Positions 50,299-62,108 are shown, counted from the first letter of the stretch. The stretch: 64,000 nt of DNA from Dryas octopetala (GCA_963921425.1 OY992834.1:16990164-17054163); one strand, 5' to 3'. Numbers and translations: made by a program. The notes: generated by a model from the sequence alone, not told the origin.

Positions 50299-51592
50299 CT
50301 GAAGGCCAGCCATGCCAACAGTAGCTCCAATCAAAGATCGAACTGCAGGATGTATGTCAAACTTCTTTGTTGACCACCACAAAGTGCCAATTGAACATAA
50401 AGTTGCAGTGGCAAGGATCCGATGGTCAAGCTACAAATAGGGAAATATAGATGTGAAGCTATGAATTATAAAATGCTAATATAGTAATATATATACATTT
50501 CATCTTCAAGAAGCCAATACAGTATATAAGACATAGGAATTCCAAAATTTTAAAAAGCATAGTCACCTAAAGAAAATATAAGCTCAGGGGCTAAATTATG
50601 TGCCCAAAGGTAATGATTTGATGACAATTAATATATTCAACAGTTTTGTTAGCGAAGGAAAAACTTGAAATAATACCTCTTCCCAATTGTTCACTTCTTT
50701 TTATTGTAATATTTTAACTTTTCTTATTATTATAAAAGCAACCTTAGTGCTAACATATAGCAATGTTAAGATTCTAATCGCTAGAATATAATCTTTGGTC
50801 AGTGAAGATACCTGCACAGTAGATGTATTCTCAAAAAAGTTCCGGATTAGTGGCTTCATGTCAAAAACATCCTCGGGGATCCATGTGTCCCCCATCTTTG
50901 GAAAAGTATTATAAGCATGCCCCTGGAAATCCACATATAAGCATATTTATAATAAATTACTCAGCAAAAACCACATATCATCCATTTAGTTAAATGTAAA
51001 AGGCAAGAAAACAAATTGTGAATTACATACAGCATCATTTCCTGCAACAAATGCTCCTGAGATAGCAGTAATTCGGCCAAGTAAGCTTACAGGAAGAGCA
51101 AGTCTCTTCACTTTTGCTGCCCCACGAACCCAAGCTACCGATTCAGCAGGTGGTTCAGGCATGACAACAGAAAGACCAGTCCATAAAAGGCCACAGTACG
51201 TGTATATAGCAAAGGCTGAAGTAAGATGAGCTGCAAGACGGTATGGGCTTACTCTTGGCTGAGCATATTCAGATGCTGGCTCCTGTGGGAAATGAAATTA
51301 TTTCAAACACCCATAAAAGTTTTATAAATTTCAATGCAAACCAGCACAAAGGAAACCATATCTAACCTCTAAACCACTTTTAACCATCCACTAGCCAATT
51401 AGACCCTGCCCAGCACCAAGGCCAAAAAGTGCAGAGAGTCTCAGTCCAAGTTGTAAGGTAATATATCCCTTATGAAGAAAATATGAGAATGGCAAAGCAA
51501 ACATAATACCCAATGCCCTTCCCCACATACGATGTGCATATTCCATCCAATAGATAAATTTGAAATCTTCAATACTCATCCCTCGATTTACA
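50299..51592 (-). pseudogene. COX15: Captured COX15 (heme A synthase) fragment, four exons
   Basis: Exons, in reading order: 51592-51367 (VNRGMSIEDFKFIYWMEYAH, then RMWGRALGIMFALPFSYFL), 51282-51031 (PYRLAAHLTSAF, AISGAFVAGNDA), 50922-50812 (GHAYNTFPKMGDTWIPEDVF, FFENTSTVQ), 50430-50299 (LDHRILATATL, TVGMAGLQ). Introns and splice sites are kept. COX15 converts heme O to heme A in the inner mitochondrial membrane; the fragment includes membrane helices and the DHR heme-ligand motif. It lacks the N-terminal exons and the last exon. In the first exon the conserved Trp after GQGLIG is a TAG stop, so no long product can be made. It lies entirely inside the CACTA element and runs against the window strand. 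Confidence 0.9.
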
Positions 51593-51721
51593 CTGCAAGA
51601 GATCAAAAACCAGGTAACATCATGAATTAGAAGAAATCTTCAATACTCATCCCTTTAAATTGAAGAAATTTAGAAACCTAAACTAACAGAATTAGAAGAC
51701 AGAGAATGAAAACCCACATAC

Positions 51722-51925
51722 TTTTCGAACCTCCAATCGACGCCGCAACCCAAAGTCGGAGAAGGGGTGATGCTTCACGAGCGACCAAGGCAATGGCCGC
51801 CACTGGCGACTGGGTAGATCGAGCGAGCAGATTAGGGAGGCGTACGCGGGGGCGTGTCTGAGCTTTGAGAGACTCAGAGTGAGATCGAGTCTGAAACGAT
51901 GGATCGCTGGAAATGGGTTTGACAC
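51722..51925 (-). other. Exon-like frame upstream of the COX15 fragment
   Basis: A 68-codon frame from ATG 51925 reads MSNPFPAIHRFRLDLTLSLS and ends LRRRLEVRK at a good donor (AAA|GTATGT). It does not match the COX15 N terminus as I know it. Its phase (0) does not fit the COX15 exon that follows (phase 2 needed), so a spliced fusion would go out of frame. Perhaps a captured 5' end of another gene; unrecognised. Confidence 0.35.
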
Positions 51926-52378
51926 ATTTAGGGTTCGAATCGGGTCCTTGGCTGGGTGTTGGAGGAGACGGAGACCAGAGGGAGAAGGGGCAGGAGGAGG
52001 AGGCGACGGCGAGAGAGAGAGAGAGAAGTGAGCTAGACCTAGGTTTTTAATTTTTAGTATATCTGTATATGTCTAAGTGTTGGGACTTGGGAGTAGGACA
52101 AAAAAATTTAAGTCAGAAAAAATACATTACATATCAGTGTTAGGATAAAAAATTATAAGTGTTGTTTTAAGATATCAGTTAACAATTTATACTGATGTCT
52201 TTATAAGTTCTTAGAAAAATGAAAATATTATATATCAGTTGAAAAAAACCATGTGATATCTAATAAAGTTTAGAAATCAGCTAAAAAATTATCTGATATT
52301 ATAAGTTTTATAATATCAGTCACATTCAAATCTGATATAAAATAGGTGATATCTATTGACAATATTCTTGTAGTGACT

Positions 52379-52946
52379 ATGGGCATCAATTAAAAAGTTG
52401 ATGAAATTATTGGCCAAGATTTGTGCAGATCGCATATCACCAAACAATCCCAATTTTTTTTTTCTTCTTCTTGTCAAGATCCGCCCAACTCGACTCCCCT
52501 TGGTTGAAGCCGCCACTCTATTCCGTCTTACGTGGAGGAAATCAAGGACTCCCCAGAAGCTCCAAACCAAATGCTACTCAATGTCGTCGTTTCGTCGAGT
52601 TCTTGTTGCGAAGCCTAAGGGAGGCTTTAGAAGGTTCATTGTGGTCGCGACCACTACCACGAAGTCGTAGCAGCAGAGAGAGAGCTCCGCAGTTTCGGCC
52701 CATATTTCGCACGATAAATGCATCTCCGCCACCAAAATCACCGGCTTCTTGGGATTCGAAAAAGGTTCTCTATTCAATAGAAGATTGAAGTTGTCAAATT
52801 TATTCACGGTTTCATTGTTTTTTTCAATAATGGAATGCTTTTTTTTTTTTTTTTTTCCATGGCAGATTGCAGAAGAAGAAAAAAGAAAGAAGAAAACTTT
52901 TTGGGGATTGATTGTTGGGTATCCTGAACAAAGGGGCCTGTTTTGG
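52379..52946. other. Intergenic between the CACTA element and a MITE
   Basis: The overlapping frames at 52398-52788 are Ser/Arg-rich and match nothing I know. A T run lies at about 52840-52857. No gene called. Confidence 0.4.
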
Positions 52947-53344
52947 ACAGTACTTGGGTCACCCTTTGGGAGTACCCCAAGGTCCCCCATCCCCCCAAAT
53001 TTCGATTTCGGAAATGCCGATATATGATCAGAACCATTCACTTTTTAGATAACTTATTAAATATCATCGATGCAAAAAATCAAATTAATTAGAAATCGTT
53101 TAGTTATATAACTGTTGTCAATTAAGTAGAAAAAATCGATGCTTTCTAATTAAAGAGTGATTTTTTGACCAAACTGTTTATTTTTTTTATTTAATCGACA
53201 ACAGTTATATAACCAAACGATTTAGATTGAGTTGATTTTTTGCAGAGATGATCTATATAGGTGATCTAAAAAGTGAACGGTTCCAATCATGAACCGACAT
53301 TACCGAAATTGTGATTTTGGGGGGTGGGGTGACCCAAGTACTGT
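52947..53344. mobile_element. Fold-back MITE, about 400 bp
   Basis: Ends ACAGTACTTGGGTCACCC on both strands. The interior is a long imperfect hairpin, with AATCGTTTAGTTATATAACT mirrored by AGTTATATAACCAAACGATT, and the GATGATCTATATAGGTGATCT motif as in 23176-23578. No clean target duplication could be read (CCTGTTTTG against GGCTGTTTG). Confidence 0.8.
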
Positions 53345-53649
53345 TCGGCTGTTTGTCTTAAAAAGTTTTTTAAATTTTTTTGTTTTTTATAAGTTATTTA
53401 TATATATATATTTTTTTTTTTTCAGATTGGGCCTTATGAGTGGACTGGCCTGATCCATTAACCATTGTTGACGGGCCGATCTGGGCCCGATGGACGGAAC
53501 ATTTTGGACCAGGAGCGGGTGTTGCTGATGTTCATCTCCAACGCACTCCTTCAGACTTTTAGAGTTTAGACCGAAAGGCATTTCTCTGTACATGATTGTA
53601 TTGGCTGCTGGGCAACATAAAAGGATATAGAGAAGGAGATTAGGAGATA
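53345..53649 (+). promoter_or_regulatory. Upstream region of the trigger-factor-like gene
   Basis: No coding frame. It includes a GGGCC-rich stretch (53425-53490), with GACGGGCCGATCTGGGCCCG resembling the GGGCC/TGGGCY elements of plant housekeeping promoters. The MITE above ends 306 bp from the start codon. Confidence 0.4.
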
Positions 53650-54403
53650 ATGGAAATAGCTGTTAACACCCTCTTCCCGTGTTTAAATCCCAAGGTAACC
53701 CGCCCTCGTTTTTTCTTTGTTCTTCAGCAAACCAATTTGATATGACATTATCATTTCAATATTGCACAAAAACTTCAATTATCAGTACCCAACTAACGGG
53801 TGTTTGTGTTTGTGTTTTTTGTACGTTTTACTTTGTGATTCTAGTTATTTTGGAATTATCTTTGTGTTTGTGTGTGAGTGTTTTTTTCCCCATAGTTTTC
53901 TGGTTATATTAATATTGTTAGGATTGCATAGAACTCTGTTCTTGGGTGTAGTCCAGTTCAGTTCTTTCGTTTTTCTATTGAAAAAGATAAAGCATTTGTA
54001 TAATGCTGCTTTTGTCAGTGATAGGCAAAAAGGGTTTTAGCTGGGCTACAAGATAATTTAGATTCACCAAGAACCTTGTCCATGGCTTTTCTTTGTTTCT
54101 TGCTATCTTTCTGTTCTGCTTTTTATTGGTGGCTCATCATAATTAACTCCGTTTACTGGTTTTGTTTCTGGAAATTACGGTAACATAAACATTTTCCAGT
54201 GCAACCTAACACTGGAAAATCACTTGAAATCAAATCACTTACCCTATGTTTTCCAAGAAACAAGGGTAGCCTTGAACTTACATAACTTCTGTGCAGATAG
54301 TTAGACACAATCAGAGAATCGTTGCCTCTATTCCAAGCCTTACTTGTAGAAGAGCAAAATCCTCCCATCAAATTATATATTCTGCTCCAGCACTTTGCAC
54401 AAG

Positions 54404-54473
<70 letters not shown>

Positions 54474-57400
54474 TATGTATTTACCACTGTAGTTTAACTA
54501 TATTTTTCCAACATTTTTCCTGAAAGACATATTTTTCATGTTCAAATACTTTAAAAGAATGTTGAGTTGGTCAGGCCCATGGTTTACTCTCATGTGGTCT
54601 GAGGTTTGATTCCTCAAAGGTATTTGTAGTTCCTTTATATGTGGAGATAAAAATAGTCTAAGGCCTTCTTTTTCTGAAACATGGCACATGTATTTACTTT
54701 CCCATGAACCACCAACCAAGTAAAAATATGCACCTTTGTTGGAATACCAACCTTCCAAGTCAACTTCAATGGCTCTAAAGGAGGATCTGAAGGATTGATG
54801 ACAGGTTGAATAAAAATGATTTACATGACAAAGTACCCGAAGGATGAACAAACCAATATCTTTTGTACAATTTATTATTAACTTGATTAATTCCGGCTTT
54901 GATATAACTGGTTAAATTATGTCAAAAAGTTGATCATTGGTATAAGTATTATGACTTGATTAATTTTTCAGGCTCTGACACTGGCTTGCTGCTTTGGTTC
55001 ATCCTATATTTATCCATCTTTAGTAATATATTCTTAGGATTTTAGTTTTACATAAAAAACTGATATTATCGATGTGCTATGATTGTTTTCTTTCCTGCAT
55101 ATTTTCTTTTGCTGTTTGCTTGGTTAAATTTTGGGGGAAGACTAAGAGTAACAGTGTTTAATAAATGAGTGAACTTTTTTGAACTTGACTACCAAGTAGA
55201 GTTGTTTATCTTCCATATTTGATTTTCTGAATTTCCATTTCACTTTACAGGAAAAGTCATAAGTATCTTCCTGGTGTTTGTGATGTATCATCAGGTGCAG
55301 TTGTTAAGTATTTTCTTCTTAGTTCTAACCTAATCTGTGCTATTAATTTTCTGCCATGTGCAATTGCTAAGCGTTCTGTATAATGTTGGTTTCACTTAGT
55401 TTAGGCAAAAAAGACATTGGAGTATCTTCTTCTCGGTTTGAAGACTTGTCTGTTTCTGTTAGTACTTCAGGTACCAATGATGCTGGAGAACTAAAGGTAT
55501 CATAAATTTTTTATCTTTCTTAACCTTTTATTTTATTGTATTTTCTGGAAGGTCACCAGTAAAAACATGATATTCTTAGGTGGGACCGTGAAACTGAAAT
55601 TTATGATAATGCAAAGATATGTAATGACCTATACTGTGATCATGATGACATTTCTAACGTACATATATGGTCGTAATTTCTGTGTATGCTATAAATTTTG
55701 ATCACATAAAATTCACACTTTTGTGATCAGGTAAGCGTAGAGGTATCTGGTACCAAAATTCAAGCAATTTTTGACGATGTTTTTGGCAAAATGGTTGCTG
55801 CAGCCCAGCCAATACCAGGATTTCGAAGAGTGAAAGGAGGTAGGATTTTTAATTTCTGTGAATAAATGGAATGAAGAAGCTCATTTGTTCAAATAGTATG
55901 AATTAAGGTCATCTTCTGACTGTCATTAAATGTGTGATGGTATTTCTATTTTTTGTCAGCTGGTAGGGATGTAACTGTCCTTCTAGTTACCAATGGTTAA
56001 AAGTTCATGCATATATATTTTATGCACTAAAATTACATAGACACTACCATATCCTCAGTGGCGGATCCATAAATTTAACATAGAGGGGGCAAATTCTAAC
56101 ACTAATAATAATAATAATTAATCAAGTAATTTGATCAAAGTACAACCATTAAACTATTTGAGCAGTTTTATTGTACCCCATTCTTTAGTCTTATGCATGC
56201 CAATGATGACATAAACAATATGATGCATTCTTCTCTAGAAGAAAATAGAGAGACATGGTCACCAGGGAAAGCAAGGTCCTGCTTTCATTGTTGCAAGTTC
56301 TTGTTTCTCCATTTTTTGTTTCTGATTTGAACATTCAGGGGAAAAACCAATGTTTGGACTGTTGGAGTTCAATGACATGGTAATCTCTTTAGCTTCCATG
56401 GAACCAATTGAGGAGCTAATCACACCAAGAAGTTAGGTGAATGGAGAACCTACACCAGAATCTGGATTCTTTCAAGGATTAAACAAGAAAATACGAGGCT
56501 ATAGTTTTTTAGTTAAAAGTGCTCTTATTTTATTTTGGTTTGGAATTTGGAGAGAGAATGACATCATTAAAAATTTTCAGTATTCCCAAGATATTTTGAA
56601 GTTTTCCTTTACATATGATATATAATCTCTACCGTTAAAAGTGTTTAATTCTAACAGATTAAAAAGTGTGTCAAGAAATGTATGAAGAAGGGCTTTTGTT
56701 TCTCTTTTGGTTTATACTTTGGGGGAAAAATATATTCTTGCATATCTTGTTTCCTCCTTTCAGACAACTTTAACTTATTCTTTTTATTGATTTCTTCCGC
56801 TGGCTATTTGTCGCTGATAAATGAAATCTTGAATACCAGGAAAAACACCCAATGTAAGTTTTTGACTCCAAGGTTGCTGCTTCAATTTTTTTGTTAGCAG
56901 ATACAACATTTATTGTGACTGCAGTATAGGATAAATTATTAATTTTTTCATTTGTGAATGCAGTTGCATTTTCTAATTAAATTTGTTGTGTCTAGCAGAT
57001 ACCTAGAGACATTTTGCTAGAAGTCCTTGGACCTTCTAAAGTGTATAAGCAAGTAATCAAGAAAGTGATCAATTCTACGATAACTGAATATGTAGAGAAG
57101 GTAGTTGTTTCGTTTGGTATTCTGATTTTTAATCTTTTTCCTTGTACATGCTTCATCTGGAAAATGCTTGCATATTGTTGTTAGATTAACCTTGAATAAG
57201 CACTCAGACCAAAAATAAAAAACTATGAATTAGCACACTTGTTGCAAATACATTAAATTGCCTATTCAAACTAAGTGAATTAAGCTTTACTACATTTGTC
57301 CTTTTCTTTGTATCAAAGTTTTCTTATCATCGGTCTAATAAAAATTCCACATCTTTGCTGTAGACACTCCCTTATTTCCTTTGTTTGGCCTCCCTTTGGG

Positions 57401-57874
57401 TTTTGGCAGAGAGTTGCAGAGAGAAAGAATGAGATGGAAAGAGAGAGAGGGGGGGCGCCTGGTCAGGGGAGGGGAGGGGGAAGTTGGGGCAAGGGAGGGA
57501 GGGTTGGTGGGGTTGGCTGTTGTGTTGTGTATGGTTTTTTCTGTTTTTTTTTTTTTATTTTTATTTTTTTTATCAGTTTAGTTAAAGGGTAAAAGTGGGA
57601 TTTAAAAGTTACCAAAAAGTCGTAGGGAAAGGTGAGAAGATTGTAGGGCACATACGGAAATTCCCTTCAGGCAATCTTGCATTAAATGGATACAAAATAC
57701 AAGCATGCTATTAGGTAGAAAAAATGTGGCATGAATTTTTCATTTCGAATACTTTCTTGTTGAAACTTGACATTATTATGGTATTTTATTATTAAAATAT
57801 TTCCGTATTACAGTAGAAAGGAAACCCTTGTGATATAGAACAAACCAACATGTTAGAATGATCCAGACTATCAA

Positions 57875-57908
<34 letters not shown>

Positions 57909-58546
57909 TATTTATTTCGGCAAGATCAATCTGGTTGTTTCCTGCAATTGAAAAAAGATAGCTTTTAAATGAATGGCATTATTTGTTTCTTTCCTCCGTT
58001 CTGGTATATGCTGTATCCTACATCCCAATGAGTGCACAAAATGACACTTAAATGCATACTTGTTTTTATTAGGCATTCGTTGTTTTTAATATTTTATTTT
58101 TCCTTTCTTTTGGCATGAGTTTTGGGAATAATTCATTTGTAAGATCTTTCTACTAACTCATGCTTTAGCCACTATCAGATAAACAGATCAAAAGGTTGAC
58201 ATTTTCTTATATATCAATTATGATGGTATTTTCATGAGTTTATCAAAATGCTGCTCCCTAGATAATTGTTATTCATTCATATTTCAAAGCATGTAGTTTA
58301 TCTCCATGGATGTTGATATTGCATAAATCAGTCGAGATTTACTCTTTTTTCTTTTATTATCAAATGGATCTTGATAGGCATTGAATTTTTATTGTTTTTA
58401 CTTTTTAATTTCTGCAGGAAGGTTTAGAAGTCAGAAAGGACTTGAGAGTGGAGCAAAGCTTTGAAGATCTTGAAGCTGCTTTTGAATATGCTTTTGAAGA
58501 AGGTGAAAAATTCAGCTTTGATGCTTTTGTCTATCTTCCCAAGTGA
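53650..58546 (+). CDS. Plastid trigger-factor-like protein (ribosome-binding domain), eight exons
   Basis: Exons: 53650-53694, 54297-54403, 55251-55294, 55405-55496, 55731-55839, 56840-56853, 56999-57100, 58418-58546; frames join to 213 residues. The first 50 or so residues (MEIAVNTLFPCLNPK, then Arg/Ser-rich) look like a plastid transit peptide. From residue 97, VSVEVSGTKIQAIFDDVFGK, IPGFRRVKGGKTPN and IPRDILLEVLGPSKVYKQVI are the trigger-factor N-terminal domain with the FRRVKGGK ribosome-binding loop (FRKGK in bacteria). It ends FDAFVYLPK without the PPIase and C-terminal domains, like the short plant homologue At2g30695. It probably binds chloroplast ribosomes near the exit tunnel. Exon 6 is only 14 nt. 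Exons 1-4 are less conserved and less certain. Confidence 0.85.
54407..54470. repeat. (AC)n microsatellite at a splice donor
   Basis: 32 AC units beginning three bases into intron 2 of the trigger-factor-like gene (donor GTAACACAC). Confidence 0.95.
55840..56839 (+). other. Intron 5 of the trigger-factor-like gene with a possible transposon end
   Basis: CAGTGGCGGATCCATAAATT near 56058 resembles the end of a hAT element of the CGGATCC type (compare 9832). No matching second end was found, so it is a relic at most. The frames at 56437 and 56682 are not genes. Confidence 0.35.
57879..57905. repeat. (TA)n microsatellite
   Basis: Uninterrupted TA run in intron 7 of the trigger-factor-like gene. 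Confidence 0.9.
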
Positions 58547-58610
58547 ACGAAACAATATGTAAATTTTCCTTTTTCATTCAATTTTTTTGTACATTTTTTA
58601 TTTGGAGAGA

Positions 58611-58783
58611 TTTTTCGGTGTAACTGATACACCGCCACATGGTGTAACAAATATATGTGTCATAATATGAGTGAATGTTATTAATATTGTACCCTACTAA
58701 TATAAATATACCGTTCAATAATACCCTTACACGTTAGATTGGTTACACTACATGACGGTATATTAATTATATTGAAAAAATTC
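58611..58783. mobile_element. Small MITE-like inverted repeat
   Basis: TTTTTCGGTGTAACTGATAC, ACCGCCACATGGTGTAAC on the left; the right end read on the other strand is TTTTTTCAATATAATTAATA, ACCGTCATGTAGTGTAAC. The arms are about 40 bp and diverged. Just past the stop codon of the trigger-factor-like gene, so probably in its 3' UTR. Confidence 0.6.
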
Positions 58784-58789
58784 TCATTT

Positions 58790-59329
58790 ATTTGAATCTC
58801 AAACAAAGTTATCTAAACTGATAATAGGTAGATTAACAAAGAATTGTGGAGGGCCTCGAGCCCAATGACTTACGTAATAGAAAAAAGTATATTTCTATTA
58901 TTTAACTTGACAAATTTGTGTTAATAAAATTAACAGCGAATTGGTATCTTTAATATATCTCCAATCAAGTATCACTTAGGCCTTTGATATATCTTTAATA
59001 TATCTTCAATCCACTCTGTCAATTTGTTCTAAATTGTCGTCAAATATTTGTATGTGACAAACACATGATTGATTTTTTAGGGGCAAAAGCGTTAAATTTT
59101 GATGTCCTTAAGTCAATCATGTGTTATCATGTCCAAATATTTGATATTAATATGAAAAGAGGGGACTGATTGAAGTGAGTAATATGGAAAAGTTTGTGAA
59201 CTCAAGAATTTAAAAGTAAAATTTGCAGACTCAAGTAGGATTCGGGTAAGGTTCGCCGGACTGTTGGTATAAGCCAAGATAAAAAAAAAAAAAATCATAT
59301 GTTTTGTATAGAGGGAAGCCCCGAACCTG
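58790..59329. other. Intergenic, nothing recognised
   Basis: AT-rich, no protein-like frame. Confidence 0.4.
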
Positions 59330-59755
59330 GTGAGATTATGCTTGTTGTTTCAAAGTTTTTGGAGGGGTTTGTGTTGGGCCCCAAGTGGTTTACCAGCTTC
59401 CAGTGCAGCCATTACTCATAGTTGGAGGCCTGGAGATGGTGGTTACTGAAGTTTAATGTTGATGGGGCTTGCAAAAGAGGTGGGCAGCGCCATGGTCTGG
59501 GTCCTGTTATTCGAAATCAGAATTAATGGAGAGTTAATGGCGAGTCTAGAACAGCAGATATGGGTTCCTTGTCGCCCAAGGCTGTTAAACTTTGTGCACT
59601 TGCTGTTGGTTTGCGTATGGACAACGAGTTTCACTTAACTAGTTGTTGAGTGTGATGCTCTAGTAATGGTTATGGAAGTGAATTTCCGTTTTGAGAGTAC
59701 GAGCGTTGAACGTGAGTTGGTGGCTGATGTACGATCGTTAATGGCTTAATTAGTT
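59330..59755 (+). pseudogene. Second RNase H-like (RVT_3) fragment
   Basis: LLKFNVDGACKRGGQRHGLG, then PVIRNQN and a stop, then KAVKLCALAVGLRMDNEF, VECDALVMV and ERELVADVRSLM. These match the RVT_3 RNase H order (NVDGA, GxVxR, ECDALxxV). Frameshifts and stops are present. Remnant of a non-LTR element. Confidence 0.7.
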
Positions 59756-59889
59756 TGGAGTTCATGGCTTTAGGTGAGAGGGGCCTTCATGGCCTTTCCC
59801 TTTCCTCCAAGCAGATATTCATGTTTCTTTGAATTCTAATGAATGGTCATGGCTATTGGCCTTTCCGTAATATAAAAGAGTGAAAAAAG

Positions 59890-60301
59890 AGTGCTGCTAT
59901 TTGCACATTTTTTTTTTCTTTTTGCACACTCTTTTCACACTTTTTTTCACTTCATACTCCTACACTCCTCCCACTTTCATATACACATCTCTCCCAATTA
60001 CCTAAATAGCCTAATTTATTAATCCTAACAAATTTCTCTTACACACCCCACTCAATCCATTCAAACAATACACACCCACCCTCTCTTTCTCTTTCTTTCC
60101 CCATCCCCACCCTTTCTCTTCTTTTTCTTCTTCTTCTTACCCCACACGCAGCAACCCATCCCACCTCCTCCCCACATGCACCAGTCACCACCTTCTTCTA
60201 TCTCTCTCCCCCCCAGCCGCTTCTGCCACCCTTAAAACAACTACACACCCCACCTCTTCCCCGCATACACCAACCACCACTTGCAAACAGCCCCCACCAC
60301 C

Positions 60302-60349
<48 letters not shown>

Positions 60350-61026
60350 GTCCCCGCATGCACCAGCCACCACTTGCAAACAACCAAAATAGCCCCCACC
60401 ACCTTCTTCCCTCTCAATCTCTCTCTCTCTCTCTCTCCCTCCCTCAAGCAGACAGCCAAAGGCCCAAAACATTAAAAAAAAAAATAAAATTTGCCACGGG
60501 TTCGGCACTAGTGGTTTAGTTCGGCAAATATCCGCCGAATAGAATAGGATTGTTCGGCGGGTACCTGCCGAACGGGCACAGGTCCGTCGAACCACCTGCA
60601 ATTTTTTTTTTAGTTTTCTTTTCTTCGGCGATGGTGAGCTAGCTGGAGGAGTAGCTGTGGAGTGGGGAGGAGAGAGAGAAGGGGTGGTTGGGTAAGGGGG
60701 CTGGGTTGAGTGAGGGTGGGGGTGGGGGAGGGAAGGAGGGAAGTGGTCGGGGTAGGGGGAAGAAGAACAAAAAGAAGAGAAAGAGTGGGGGTGGGGAAAG
60801 AGAGAGAAAGAGAAAGGGTTGGGGTGGGGGGAAGAAGAAGAAGAAAAAGAAAACTAAAAAAAAAAAAAAAAAAGTTGCAGGAAGGAGGGGGTGTGTACTA
60901 GAGAAAAAAATAGAGGGAAGGATAAAGAGAGGAAAATAGGAGAGGGGCTGGGTGGTCTTTTCTCTTTGATTTTTTTTACTAGGAGTGTGCAAAAAGAAAA
61001 AAAAATGGTGTGCAAATAGCAGCACT
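59890..61026. mobile_element. Non-autonomous TIR element, 1.1 kb
   Basis: Left end AGTGCTGCTATTTGCACATT, with CTTTTTGCACACTC further in; the right end on the other strand is AGTGCTGCTATTTGCACACC, with the same CTTTTTGCACACTC. Flanks TGAAAAAAG and TAAAAAAAA may be a poor 9-bp duplication, which would suggest a Mutator-like element. The interior is C/T-rich on the left and G/A-rich on the right, so it tends to fold back, with a TTCGGC.GGTACCTGCCGAAC hairpin near 60550. Long frames in it are low-complexity. Confidence 0.8.
60303..60346. repeat. (TC)n microsatellite
   Basis: Inside copy A. The corresponding run in copy B (62052-62106) is longer, showing length drift since the duplication. Confidence 0.9.
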
Positions 61027-61098
61027 TAAAAAAAATTAGATTTCCAAACAATCACTTTGGTACTTGACACACCACACATATATTTATATATACAATCC

Positions 61099-61348
61099 TT
61101 CTCTAGGGCAGACGCCCGAAATTTTTTTTTCACTGATCAATTTCCAGCGCTTAGCGCTCGGTAATGTCATTTTCTTCTTCTTCTTCTAAGCGCTTGGTAC
61201 TGATTTGTCGACTTTATGTTAAGTTTTAACTTCAGAATTTTGGGCGGTTGTTATAATTAATGGACTACCGAGCACTTGGCACAATCATCGAGCGCTCAGC
61301 GTTGAGAATCCGCAAAATAAAATATGGATGCGTTTGCCCTAGAGAAAA
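61099..61348. mobile_element. MITE with CTCTAGGGC ends and AGCGCT motifs
   Basis: Left CCTTCTCTAGGGCAGACGCC; right on the other strand TTTTTCTCTAGGGCAAACGC. Inside are AGCGCTTAGCGCTCGG, AAGCGCTTGG and GAGCGCTCAGCG. No coding. The copy in segment B starts near 63481. Confidence 0.7.
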
Positions 61349-61364
61349 ACTGTTTATATATATA

Positions 61365-61626
61365 TATAGTCATTCTCTAGAGAGGATAACCACATTTTTT
61401 TTTTTGTGGATTTCAGATGCCGAGTGCTCGGAAATGCATTTTTTCTTCGTAATTGAGCGCTCGGCACTTGGATTTTTGGCATGCAGCGAGCATAAGCTCA
61501 ATTCTACACTCTAAAAGGGTATGAAGTGAACCAATGCGGACGGGATAAAAAACTAGGCATAGGAAGCAACGTCTTGGCACCATTGCGGAGCGCTAAAAGC
61601 GGACACCCCATTATAGAGAAAGTCCT
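61365..61626. mobile_element. Second related MITE, adjacent
   Basis: Left ATTCTCTAGAGAGGATAACC; right on the other strand AGGACTTTCTCTATAATGGG, then GTGTCCGC. It shares the GAGCGCTCGGCACTTGG word with its neighbour. Ends less symmetrical, so the limits are approximate. Confidence 0.55.
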
Positions 61627-61916
61627 ATATAAACTCTAAACCAGTTAGTAAGATAATATGAAGCTAACCACTCTTTTGTGCCGACCACACAGTGTAATCT
61701 TATAATTCAAACAATTAATTCATTTTTTAGATCCCACTTGAAACATCATCTTGGCAAAAATCAACCAAAATCGGAATTCTTTTTTAACTATATGCGACCA
61801 CCAGCTGGCCACCGTTAACCATTGACGGTCCACCGACAACCCTTTGGCCGACCACCTCAACTCATTTAAAAAAAGAAAAAAGAAATATGAAAGTGACACC
61901 AGTCACCACCTTCTTC
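61627..61916. other. Spacer between the two segmental copies
   Basis: No gene. Contains GCAAAAATCAACCAAAATCG, similar to the hairpin core of the fold-back MITEs. Confidence 0.4.
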
Positions 61917-62047
61917 CCCACATGCACCAGTCACCACCTTCTTCTATCTCTCTCCCCCCCAGCCGCTTCTGCCACCCTTAAAACAACTACACACCCCACC
62001 TCTTCCCCGCATACACCAACCACCACTTGCAAACAGCCCCCACCACC

Positions 62048-62051
<4 letters not shown>

Positions 62052-62106
<55 letters not shown>
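62052..62106. repeat. (TC)n microsatellite
   Basis: Copy B version; a second run lies at about 62166-62203. Confidence 0.9.

Positions 62107-62108
<2 letters not shown>

Larger units (their letters stand above)
46100..52375. mobile_element. CACTA (En/Spm) transposon, 6.3 kb, non-autonomous, with captured COX15 exons
   Basis: Left end CACTACAAGAAAAATGTC; right end read on the other strand CACTACAAGAATATTGTCAA. The 3-bp target duplication ACT flanks it (46097-46099, 52376-52378). Both subterminal regions (46115-46680 and 52110-52360) are packed with GATATCAG/CTGATATC words in both orientations, the expected array of binding sites for the element's accessory protein. I found no TNP2-type transposase. 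Instead the right half holds spliceable exons of COX15 and one further exon-like frame. Confidence 0.93.
60171..61626 (+). repeat. Segmental tandem duplication, copy A
   Basis: This 1456-bp segment (most of the TIR element plus about 600 bp of flank with two MITEs) recurs in direct orientation at 61917-64000. Copy A keeps the complete TIR element; its GGAAGGAGGGGGTGTGTACT site (near 60880) is uninterrupted. Confidence 0.93.

Noticed and set aside
53679-54040. Frames rich in Phe/Cys/Val in intron 1 of the trigger-factor-like gene
   Set aside because: T-rich intron sequence; no homology recognised.
54200-54265. An alternative exon of the trigger-factor-like gene (CNLTLENHLK...)
   Set aside because: It keeps the frame, but the intron to the next exon would be only 31 nt, too short for plants, and the frame hits a stop if read through.
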